Part shown: in pieces, positions 1 through 6,855 of the stretch
Layout: every line of letters begins with the position of its first letter
Numbering within the stretch: position 1 is the stretch's first letter
DNA from: Tissierellia bacterium
GTDB lineage: Bacteria; Bacillota_A; Clostridia; Tissierellales; Peptoniphilaceae
Assembly (NCBI GenBank): GCA_030537695.1
Contig: JAUNVJ010000027.1
Span: 2,903 to 9,824 of the forward strand
Length of the DNA: 6,922 nucleotides
Reading direction: 5' to 3'
Made by a program: the position numbers and the translations under genes
Notes under the pieces: model-generated
What the model was told of the DNA's origin: nothing
What the model saw: only the letters and a program-made list of their open reading frames with translations
The model's database searches: none

Positions 1-647
1 ATGTCTAAGGGATCAGAAAGGTCCGATAGGGTTGGTTTATGTCTTGGTTCCTCTGCCCTCACTTTTACTTGGTCATCTTCCTGCAAAATACCATCGGAAA
101 CTTTAAATGTGATGGTTCCAGCGGTGCCAACCGTCCCCACAATGGGCTGGTTATTGCTATCTTTGATGTCATTTCCTGAACTGTCCACAAGAGTATAGAC
201 CGTATTGGGATCCGGTGTAGTTCCTGTGGGTATGGTCGACGTGATGACCACATTGTAACCATCATCCCGCACCTGTTGCACCGGTTTATCTGGTTTCACG
301 CTTGGTTCGGCGTCCTTCACCATCATTTGATTGGTCTTAGACTTTACTTCTTGTTTATTTTCCGCGTGGGCTTTGATGACTTCATCTTTTTTAAGTTTTC
401 TGCCACCCGGCAATTGGATGGTAATTTTCCCCGTATCATTTGTAGTGATGGTATATGCCGTATCACTGGGATTCCAACTTCCATTGGCCGTTTTTTCTAA
501 GGTTAAGACAATCTCTGGATCTCCCATATTTTCTCCTGGTATGGTCACAATGATTTTTGTCACCACATCCTTGGGATCCAGTCCCGGTGTAATATCAAAA
601 CTTGTTTCATCCACATATCCCTGTTCTACCACGGGGGCAGGAACATT
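1..647 (-). repeat. Two tandem Ig-like units at the visible C-terminal end of the surface protein
   Basis: Residues about 1323-1440 and 1441-1537 share an order of motifs. A VxxTI/VTIPG-type strand with a DP loop comes first, then a GTITF/GKITI strand, then LKKDEVIKAHAE versus LQEDDQVKVRAEEP, then a short linker with a Pro. This is the build of bacterial Ig-like stalk repeats, which often occur in long tandem runs before a wall anchor. The second unit is cut by the window edge, so the number of copies is unknown. Confidence 0.6.
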
Positions 648-3600
648 CACCTTGGTATTGGTTAGCTTGAAGAGATATCCTTCAGCAATATTGGTAGTTG
701 CGTTGTAGTTGGTCTCACTTCGCATGGTGGCAGATGTGAAAACATCCACATCTGAACCATTTCCTAATTCCACATTTTGATACTTTCGATGACCTTCTTG
801 GTCTATCCACACACCGAGTTCATCCATGCTTGTCGCATTGTAAAACTTAGATACATAGTTTCCTTCCGGTTTTAATTCCACTGTAATATAGGCATACCGT
901 TCCCCGGCATCATTATGGCCTTCCACATTCCAGTGAAGTTTTCCGTCTGGTCCGGCATCGTCAGGAAGTACTTTTAAAGAGTCTGGAACTTGTGTGAACC
1001 CGCCCACAGATCCAAAACCTGGATTATATGGAGGTCCAACTGCTACACGACGAAGCAACCCCACAGCGACTTTAGGTGGATTGCTTATCGTATTGCCTTC
1101 GTCATCCTTCCATTCTTTTTCTGCTGTCACATCATAGAGCTTCATCCATTGGGCATAGAGCTCGTTGGCACCTTGGTTCACCAAATCATTATCAATTAGT
1201 ATTTCTTGCTGGTTTCTAAATTGTATGCCACTAGCATCTCGATTGGTGGTCCAGTATTTAAACTGATAGCCTTCTTTTTCAAATTTCAAGCTTGCATTCG
1301 TGCTATCGGTCAAGGTTTTGACATCGGGTAGAGTGTATCCTTCATTTTGTGTCAAATTATTTTCAAAATAGACAGCCTCTGGAGTCTTCTCGTTGTTTGC
1401 AAAAAGTTTGATTTCCGTTTTGGCATCCTTATCTCCCCAGATTGCCACGAGGAATAAAGCCCCTAGGGCGTCGTCATTGCCTGAAGATGTACTGTAACTG
1501 ATATTGTTTCTACCAATGGTAAAAGGGGAGTTGTAATAGTAAAGGTTGGTATCCGCCCTCGTCCATATACCGTTTTTATAATTTCGACTATAAATCTTCC
1601 AACCTAGGAATACTTTCCCCTCCGTAGCAGTACCGGCCGGTGGAACAGGATGATTGATAAATCCTTCAGCATCCATACCCAGTGGATCTCTTAGTCGTAA
1701 ATCCGTATCGATGTCATATTGATACTTGGACATATAGTACCGATTGGTTTCGAGATAGTCTCCTTCAAGATCGAGCCTTCCTCGAAGCGCAACCAATTCA
1801 TCTTCTGTTAGCGGCCTGTCGGGTGTATGATTACTGTCAACGAAGTTGTCATAGTTAAAGACGTAGACCACCCGTGCCTTTCGATTCTTCCACTTGGGAT
1901 AAAGATGAAAGCCTGATTTTACTTGATTGTCAAAAATATACTCAAAGGCTGTTCCTTCTCCATCTGTACTTGGTATATGCGTATTTATATCTCCATAGGT
2001 TTCCCAGCCCAAAAAATCATCTTCTGTAAAACCGGCTGGGATAATATAGCCTAGTTTTGGATTTTGCTCGCTAAGTTTAGCATCATGTTCAATTTCAATT
2101 TCAACAATATTGTTGGGGTTCTCAGCACCATCAGAATCTTTAGATAGTTTGTGAACTTTAACATAGTGGGTATAGGGCTCCCACTTGGCAAAGACTTGCA
2201 TATTATGGGCCGGCATGGGCATATGCTCTTCAAAGGGGAGCATATATCCTGGGTCCAAGTACCAACCCATGAAGAGGTCTCCATCTGCATTTTTCGTCGC
2301 TTCATCATAGTTGGTGACTTCTTTTGTATCGGGATCGATGATTGCCTTGATAAATCGACTTAGATACTCCTCAATTTCTTGCTCTTTGGCCGGGATATTG
2401 GGATCTCCTCCCTCAGGCCCCGGAGGACCCACTAAAACAGAATCATAGGGAATATCACTTACTGTTAAGGGCCCATAGGCACCTGTCATCCCTGATTCAA
2501 ATCGTAAATTAAATGCTTTCTTTTTATAAAAAACAGGTGCTACAACGTACTTGTTTCTAACACTGGAAGTATTCTCAACTCCTGCCACATTACATAATTT
2601 ATCTTTATATCCAGGGCTTCCCGTAGAGGTATTATAGGATTTAACTCCATTAATACATGCATATCCATCTATTATGGCATAGTCTTCCGCTCTGAGACTC
2701 ATGCGTGGCCACCAGCCGGTGGTGTCAGAAATGGCAGGATTTTCCTTATTGGGTAAAAGACTGTCCGTAATCATTGCTTCGGTAGTTCCAGCATCTTTAA
2801 GCCAATTTTCAGATTGATTGTAAGTGTAATTTTGCTTATCCAATGGTAATTTAATGGGAACGGACAGTAGACTGTAATCATCTGGTTTGTTAGCTAAAAC
2901 AAAGTTAAATTTCCAACTATCTCCATCTCGCTGCATATAATACGCTGTATACCCTTCTACTGTTGCTTGATCAACAGCAAAGGGAGCGATGGTAAACCAC
3001 AGGCTTCCTTTATAGTTTTGAAGCATCTTCCCTTGGCCTTTATTAAATTTGTCAATCAGATACTCCCAACCTCGATTAGCATCACTAACTTTGATGGATT
3101 CCCCATATTTAAAATTACCGAGGGCATCGGGACTCGAATTTTCATCCTCAATCAAATTACCCGACGTTTGATATCTACTTTTATATACTCTTAGATTCAC
3201 CGTATCCCGATCAAGATACACAAGTTTTGTGGTGAGGCCGTTTCCTTTTAAAATGCAGTCTACTTCATTAGTCTTTTCCTTATTGACATGGAATCCCTTG
3301 AGCAGTTCTTCTTCTATTCCCATAGAACTCGCATATTTAAGTAAATTTCGATTATTGTTAGTCTGTTCTAAGTAGGACTGGAATTGGTCCTTATCCAAGT
3401 TTGTCACTTGTTCCGGAGTAGATGAACTTTGGTCATCAAAGATAATCTTGCTACCTGATAAACCTTCTGTTTTTTGTAGATTATTGTTCGCAGAGGAACC
3501 ATGGTTAGAAAAATAGCCCAAAAACTCATAGGGACTGGCACCTGGTTTAATCTGATCCGGTCTTTTTTCTCGCATGAAAACAATCCCAAACTTCACCGTC

Positions 3601-4613
3601 TCCGATGTATATTTGGCGTAGATAACCGTGCTTTTCTTGATTTCTTTATCAAATACTAATTCCCCACCAACCGTCTTTGTGGTCAATGTGATTTCGGTAT
3701 CTTCCATCTGTCCTGTTGCTGGGTTGAGCTTTTCCTCAATAACATACCAATGGTCAAAGGTGTATCCTTCTTTTTCCGGATCAGCAGGGACTTTAGCATA
3801 GATTTCATCTTTACCTAAAAAATATCCATCAATATTGGTACCACCATCGGTGTCATAATTGATACGATAGGCCTTTTCCAAGACAGCATAAACCACCACG
3901 GAACCTTCCACTTCCGTTGGATCCGTATCTTCTTTGAATTTGAAATTCTTTCCTGCCGCAACGACAGCTTCCCAAGTGGGGATATCGGGATCCAAACTCC
4001 AACCTTTCAGGATTTTGTTCTCCCGCATCACATTGGGTTCATCATTGATGGTGATGTGTTTTTCATTATCAGCAGTAGCCGTTCCTAAAATGATGCTTCC
4101 TTCGGCAAAAAAGAGCGCTGAAACATCTTTGTATTTAGGATAGACGTAGAGGGTTATATTTTCCTTGACATTATATCCTTCGTTAAAGATAATCTTCTGT
4201 TCTTCTCCATTATATGTTGTATACCAACCGTCAAACAACTTTTTATTGATTTCCACCAGTTCAGGTTCTTCTAATTTCCCATGGGTTTTGACTTTTTGAA
4301 CATTGACTGGAACAGGTGTGGAAGTACCACTAGAAGCATTGATTGCATCCTCTTTTGTCTTATAGAATTGATACTCATGAACAGGAGTGGATGCACCGGG
4401 GTCAATGGAGCGCACCTGTCCTCCTGGACTAACCCCTCTCATCGGTGGTCCTGGATTAATACTTCTAATTTTATTTTTTATAAGATATTTCCCCCCCAAT
4501 TGAACATTGCCTATGGGGGCATCTCCCGATATAGATATTTCTTGCCCATATACTTGCATTATACTACTCATAATCATAAATATTGCAAGAATAAATATAA
4601 ATTTCTTTTTCAT
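1..4613 (-). CDS. Large secreted modular surface protein with InlB B-type repeats (adhesin-like), 3' end missing
   Basis: The frame is open for 1537 codons with no stop before the window edge, so the C-terminus is absent. The ATG at 4613 is chosen because GAGGAGG lies 5 nt upstream and a signal peptide follows at once: MKKK, a hydrophobic stretch at residues 5-19, and likely cleavage after VYG (23/24). Domains in order: Pro/Gly linker (50-77); three InlB-B/Flg_new-type repeats (about 105-339) with GW or HW cores at W130, W205 and W289; a central unassigned module (about 342-698; C453, C653, C674); more B-type repeats (about 700-1158; W784, W811, W870, W908, W1005, W1059, W1121, W1156); a Cna-B-like domain (about 1161-1322, EKEW start, TNT end); and two Ig-like units (about 1323-1537 onward). 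Proteins of this build in Firmicutes are usually exported and wall-attached, with roles in adhesion. That role is inferred from the family. No LPXTG or other anchor is visible, because it would lie beyond the edge. The ligand is unknown. Confidence 0.93.
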   Translation of the reverse strand, partial: MKKKFIFILAIFMIMSSIMQVYGQEISISGDAPIGNVQLGGKYLIKNKIRSINPGPPMRGVSPGGQVRSIDPGASTPVHEYQFYKTKEDAINASSGTSTPVPVNVQKVKTHGKLEEPELVEINKKLFDGWYTTYNGEEQKIIFNEGYNVKENITLYVYPKYKDVSALFFAEGSIILGTATADNEKHITINDEPNVMRENKILKGWSLDPDIPTWEAVVAAGKNFKFKEDTDPTEVEGSVVVYAVLEKAYRINYDTDGGTNIDGYFLGKDEIYAKVPADPEKEGYTFDHWYVIEEKLNPATGQMEDTEITLTTKTVGGELVFDKEIKKSTVIYAKYTSETVKFGIVFMREKRPDQIKPGASPYEFLGYFSNHGSSANNNLQKTEGLSGSKIIFDDQSSSTPEQVTNLDKDQFQSYLEQTNNNRNLLKYASSMGIEEELLKGFHVNKEKTNEVDCILKGNGLTTKLVYLDRDTVNLRVYKSRYQTSGNLIEDENSSPDALGNFKYGESIKVSDANRGWEYLIDKFNKGQGKMLQNYKGSLWFTIAPFAVDQATVEGYTAYYMQRDGDSWKFNFVLANKPDDYSLLSVPIKLPLDKQNYTYNQSENWLKDAGTTEAMITDSLLPNKENPAISDTTGWWPRMSLRAEDYAIIDGYACINGVKSYNTSTGSPGYKDKLCNVAGVENTSSVRNKYVVAPVFYKKKAFNLRFESGMTGAYGPLTVSDIPYDSVLVGPPGPEGGDPNIPAKEQEIEEYLSRFIKAIIDPDTKEVTNYDEATKNADGDLFMGWYLDPGYMLPFEEHMPMPAHNMQVFAKWEPYTHYVKVHKLSKDSDGAENPNNIVEIEIEHDAKLSEQNPKLGYIIPAGFTEDDFLGWETYGDINTHIPSTDGEGTAFEYIFDNQVKSGFHLYPKWKNRKARVVYVFNYDNFVDSNHTPDRPLTEDELVALRGRLDLEGDYLETNRYYMSKYQYDIDTDLRLRDPLGMDAEGFINHPVPPAGTATEGKVFLGWKIYSRNYKNGIWTRADTNLYYYNSPFTIGRNNISYSTSSGNDDALGALFLVAIWGDKDAKTEIKLFANNEKTPEAVYFENNLTQNEGYTLPDVKTLTDSTNASLKFEKEGYQFKYWTTNRDASGIQFRNQQEILIDNDLVNQGANELYAQWMKLYDVTAEKEWKDDEGNTISNPPKVAVGLLRRVAVGPPYNPGFGSVGGFTQVPDSLKVLPDDAGPDGKLHWNVEGHNDAGERYAYITVELKPEGNYVSKFYNATSMDELGVWIDQEGHRKYQNVELGNGSDVDVFTSATMRSETNYNATTNIAEGYLFKLTNTKVNVPAPVVEQGYVDETSFDITPGLDPKDVVTKIIVTIPGENMGDPEIVLTLEKTANGSWNPSDTAYTITTNDTGKITIQLPGGRKLKKDEVIKAHAENKQEVKSKTNQMMVKDAEPSVKPDKPVQQVRDDGYNVVITSTIPTGTTPDPNTVYTLVDSSGNDIKDSNNQPIVGTVGTAGTITFKVSDGILQEDDQVKVRAEEPRHKPTLSDLSDPLD
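646..1133 (-). other. Cna-B-like domain of the surface protein
   Basis: Residues about 1161-1322 begin DVTAEKEWKDDEGN, proceed through PKVAVGLLRR and a YAYITVELKPEGNY strand, and end GYLFKLTNTKV. This follows the Cna B-type pattern of a K-W-x-D start, a V-x-L strand, a Y-x-V-x-E strand and a final TNT. A Gly/Pro loop (VGPPYNPGF) is inserted after the second strand, and another stretch rich in N/T/S (about 1268-1312) precedes the last strand, making the domain longer than a typical Cna-B. In the family these domains act as stalks that hold the adhesive part away from the wall, and some carry isopeptide bonds. I cannot confirm a bond from sequence alone. Confidence 0.6.
1140..2516 (-). repeat. 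Second block of InlB-B/Flg_new-type protein repeats
   Basis: Residues about 700-1158. The clearest units are FNLRFESG to FAKWEPY (GWYLDPG at about 783-789, with a MPAHNMQVFAKW closing strand), a unit with FLGWETYGD around W870 closing at LYPKWKN, a unit around FLGWKIYSR (W1005) closing at LFLVAIWGD, and a unit with EKEGYQFKYW (W1121) closing at ELYAQWMK. The same W-core and closing-strand grammar as the first block supports the assignment. Loop lengths vary widely between units. Confidence 0.7.
3597..4301 (-). repeat. First block of three InlB-B/Flg_new-type protein repeats
   Basis: Residues about 105-339 hold three diverged units. Each has the pattern of a beta strand, then a G/H-W core (FDGWYTT at about 127-133, KGWSLDPD around 204-210, FDHWYV around 287-291), then a closing strand (LYVYPKYKD, VVVYAVLEK, VIYAKYTSE). 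The third unit begins INYDTDGGT, the usual start of this fold (beta-grasp-like, Listeria-Bacteroides repeat). Sequence identity between units is low, so DNA-level recombination between them looks unlikely. Confidence 0.7.
4491..4497 (-). repeat. G7 homopolymer tract near the 5' end of the surface-protein gene
   Basis: Seven C on the plus strand are seven G in the coding strand. They cover the third base of codon 39 region through the glycines at 40-41, just after the signal peptide. A gain or loss of one base here would shift the frame within the first 3% of the gene. The tract is at the short end of the lengths normally linked to slipped-strand phase variation, so it is a candidate only. Confidence 0.55.
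4545..4613 (-). other. Sec signal peptide of the surface protein
   Basis: Residues 1-23 have the three classic parts. The basic n-region is MKKK, the hydrophobic core runs from about FIFILAIFMIM, and the c-region ends in VYG before QEIS, with V at -3 and G at -1. This points to type I signal peptidase cleavage after residue 23. No lipobox cysteine is present, so the protein is not a lipoprotein. Confidence 0.82.
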
Positions 4614-4618
4614 AGTTT

Positions 4619-4625
4619 CCTCCTC
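4619..4625 (-). promoter_or_regulatory. Shine-Dalgarno sequence of the large surface-protein gene
   Basis: Read on the minus strand the sequence is GAGGAGG, then AAACT, then ATG at 4613. It is a near-perfect anti-16S match at 5 nt spacing, and it decides the start of the gene over the several in-frame ATG codons at residues 13, 15 and 19. Confidence 0.88.
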
Positions 4626-4626
4626 G

Positions 4627-4958
4627 TTTATAGATTTAAGAAGTAAAAAACTTATTTTTGGTTACAAATTAAGGCTCTGTGTAGTATGATTATCTTAATA
4701 AATAAGGTCATAATGTTTGTTCTGGTCCTCCTTGTGGGCTTACGTCTAAAACTAAACGCTATCTTGGATTCTGTCCCATGCCCTTTCAATTATCTTCGAA
4801 CCACTGGTTGTTTCTAACTAATCTATTTCTTTTGGTAGTAGATTTCATCCATGTAGACTATTAGTAGACTTGTATTGCGAGGATGTTGATGCGAAAGTTT
4901 GCAGAACATTAATTTCGTAATCTTCTTTTCTAAAATTTTTATGATTGGAGGTGAAGTT
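4627..4958. other. Noncoding gap between the surface-protein gene and the decayed transposase
   Basis: No supportable gene lies here. On the minus strand GATAAT at 4694-4689 could serve as a -10 for the surface-protein gene, but no convincing -35 lies 16-18 nt upstream, so I do not call a promoter. A direct repeat GTAGACT occurs at about 4853 and 4864. The part closest to the transposase ATG is where an IS110 element carries its left noncoding end, so most of this stretch may be decayed insertion-sequence DNA. Confidence 0.5.
4947..4954 (+). promoter_or_regulatory. Surviving Shine-Dalgarno sequence of the decayed transposase
   Basis: GGAGGTGA lies 4 nt before an ATG at 4959. It supports 4959 as the original transposase start, even though the reading frame now stops after five codons. 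Confidence 0.6.
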
Positions 4959-6181
4959 ATGCCTGATACTTTCTAAATTGGCATCAATGCTAGTAAATCT
5001 TCTAATTCTGTCTATGTTATGATTTTTTATAATGCTAAGGTTTTTAATCGTTCTTTAAGGAATTTATTTTAGGTTCGAAACAATTTTAGATAATATTTAT
5101 ATCCTTTCAAAGGATGCTTTCTTTTATTTCGGTTTGGAATCTATCGATAAATATAGGGAAAATTTTGCACAATTTCTAAGAGAATCTAATGATATTGATA
5201 AAATCTCAATTCTGTTCATGTTTTAAATGAACAACAGGTTAAAAAATTCAAAGTTTTTTATTCGGAGGTTCCGAAAAATGATGCAATCTTCGCTTTTGTC
5301 ATTGCCAATTGCTTAAGATTTGGTTGTATTAGTAAGAACGGAACTATTATCAATGAAACTTATTACCCATTGATGCAATTAACTTGTTTACGTTACCAAT
5401 ATACCTATGATTTAGCTTGAGAAAAAATCGATTCCTAGTACTTTGTTTTAAAGGTTTTCTACTCTTTCCCAGATCCAAGCTTCTAGTGACAAGCTATTTT
5501 CTAATACTTTTGGTAATATTTGTGTTAAATTTTGAATGAATATTACCCTGTGGATAAAATAATATATAAGGATATAGATTCTTTTACTAATTTTTTGATT
5601 GGAAAGAGGAAAAATTACTTTAAAAACCCGATAGCTCTCAGATGTTAAATTCAAAAGGCAGCAAAATCTTCCTATAAGCTTCCGAAAGTTGTTCAAGACC
5701 TTTGAATCAGTCTCTTGCTTTTCAAAAGCAAACAATTTAATCCTTTGAAAAATAACTTATGGAGCTTGACAATGTCATTGCTATTCAATTGGAAGCTCTT
5801 AACGCTAACAAATTTTAATATCTATATCTAGTGTTAGTCCTGTTTATACTGCTGGTTTTTATAGGTAATTAGCAATATTAATAGATTTCATAAAAAAGCC
5901 GCTTTAGCGAAATACCGTGATTTTGTATGGAATGAGCCCTAATCCGGAAGCTTTAATCCAGACAATACACGTGACATTCAATCTAGTAACAGATATCTCA
6001 AGTACTATTTATTAGAAACTACAAATCTAATTCACACACGTAAGCCTGATTTGAAAGCTTTCCATAATATAAAGAAACTTTAAAGTCTCCCCATAAAAGA
6101 GCAATCGTATTAACTGCCAGAAAGTTAGTGCGTTTGTTTTTCTATTGAAAAAACAATCGTCTCTACACAAGAAAATATTAA
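4959..6181 (+). pseudogene. IS110-family transposase, heavily degraded
   Basis: Joining frames gives a protein of about 400 residues, the usual IS110 length. The N-terminal DEDD (RuvC-like) domain shows IGINASKSSNSVYV (4977 onward), YFGLES (5125-5142) and VKKFKVFYSEVPKNDAIFAF followed by VIANCLRFG (5238-5324). A middle part reads FKNPIA and IQKAAKSSYKLPKVVQD (to about 5699) and ELDNVIAIQLEALNANKF (to 5815). The C-terminal part shows SPVYTAGF, NINRFHKKAALAKY (5874 onward), SGSFNPDNTRDIQSSNRYLK with YYLLETTNLIHTRKPDLKAF (5943-6062), and HKRAIVLTARKLVRLFF (6092-6142), all typical of the family. Stops interrupt it at 4974, 5224, 5418, 5646, 5703, 5816, 5940, 6081 and 6146, and the frame changes at least seven times. 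Of the DEDD acids, the first is N (4986) and the fourth is F (5289); E (5137) and the third D (5280) survive. It cannot make an active enzyme. Confidence 0.88.
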
Positions 6182-6811
6182 TTTGTAATTCTTTAATAAC
6201 CTGTTAAAAAATTATGATTAACAAGTATATTTGTCTCGCCCAGTTTTAAGAAATCTCAATGAAAAATCCCTTACTTTCTGTATTCTTTATTGTTATTAAT
6301 GTTAATTTTTACTCGACTTCTTACCACTAGACTTTGCTATAATTCTTTATAAATAATCATATTAAATTCTTCAAATCATTATAAACATACCTCCTTATTT
6401 TCATAACATTAATTCATATACGCAGATAGTAACTCTTTCACAAATTCCATAATTAATTGTACTATCTATTCATGTTCAAACTTCCAAATCCACATTGATA
6501 AAAAATGTATATTTCATCATTTTTTCTAAATTATTCGTTATTACGTTATATTTTTCTATACTTTCTTTTTTTTACTCTTTTTTTATCTTTATTTACTTAT
6601 TATTATACTGGGAAAATCAAATTTTACAATATTCTCAACGTCTTATTAATCTTGTTGTAATAATAATTTTTTTCAACCTAAAATCTCATAAAGTTCAAAT
6701 ATAGTTTCTTTATATACTTTTAGAGGTGAAATCATTGACACCCATTGATGTATCCTTACTAGTTGTAATTTTTAACATAATAGAAAACAAATTGGAAAAA
6801 TAGAGGAATTT
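6182..6811. other. A+T-rich stretch with no supportable gene
   Basis: The first 150 nt or so may be the right end of the decayed insertion sequence. The rest is strongly A+T-rich, with long T runs on the plus strand from about 6520 to 6600. Open frames here are short, made almost only of F/I/L/Y/K/N codons, and lack ribosome-binding sites. One strong Shine-Dalgarno-like AAGGAGG occurs on the minus strand at 6396-6390, but the ATG 10 nt after it (6379) is followed by a stop after one codon. Confidence 0.6.
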
Positions 6812-6855
6812 AGAGGTTTTTGAGCATAGCAAATAAGCCTTAAGACCTCTTTTTT
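6812..6855 (+). terminator. Rho-independent terminator
   Basis: AGAGGT (6812-6817) pairs with ACCTCT (6845-6850), and the stem extends by one G-U and two A-U pairs to about nine pairs. A run of six T follows at 6850-6855. The T-run is on the plus side only, so it would stop plus-strand transcription. The loop is long (about 21 nt) and the stem only moderately strong. No intact plus-strand gene ends before it. Confidence 0.6.

Larger units (their letters stand above)
4690..6350 (+). mobile_element. Decayed IS110-family insertion sequence (boundaries approximate)
   Basis: The core is the transposase pseudogene at 4959-6181. IS110-family elements usually lack clear terminal inverted repeats and target duplications, so the ends cannot be fixed from one copy. 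The coordinates allow a left noncoding end of about 270 nt and a right end of about 170 nt, and both are estimates. The family is known for DEDD recombinases guided by a structured noncoding bridge RNA made from one end of the element. No intact copy is present, so this is a fossil. Confidence 0.5.

Noticed and set aside
331..708. Plus-strand open frame of 125 codons
   Set aside because: It is fully antisense to the surface-protein gene, has no ribosome-binding site, and its product has no recognisable domain. It is a shadow of the real frame.
2051..2308. Minus-strand open frame of 85 codons
   Set aside because: It lies inside the long surface-protein frame in another phase, with no independent start signal.
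4281..4646. Plus-strand open frame of 121 codons across the start of the surface-protein gene
   Set aside because: It is antisense to the signal peptide and linker region and lacks a Shine-Dalgarno sequence. The minus-strand reading has both a strong ribosome-binding site and a clear signal peptide.
4715..4850. Minus-strand fragments that read protein-like when frames are joined (for example NNQWFEDN, then SPQGGPEQTL)
   Set aside because: The pieces are short, need stops to be skipped, and match no family I can name. Noncoding insertion-sequence DNA explains the region equally well.
5261..5275. Inverted repeat TTCGG-aggtt-CCGAA
   Set aside because: It falls within the conserved DEDD-domain coding remnant (SEVPK region), so the sequence is explained by coding.
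5715..5731. Perfect inverted repeat TTGCTTTT-c-AAAAGCAA
   Set aside because: It lies within the transposase remnant in codons that match the family protein. It has no T-run and a one-base loop, so it is probably chance.
5448..5735. Minus-strand open frame of 95 codons
   Set aside because: It is antisense to the transposase pseudogene, whose plus-strand reading matches IS110 family motifs. The start lacks a ribosome-binding site.
6495..6704. Plus-strand open frame of 69 codons, very hydrophobic
   Set aside because: The hydrophobicity follows from T-rich DNA giving F, I, L and Y codons. There is no Shine-Dalgarno sequence before the ATG and the sequence is of low complexity.
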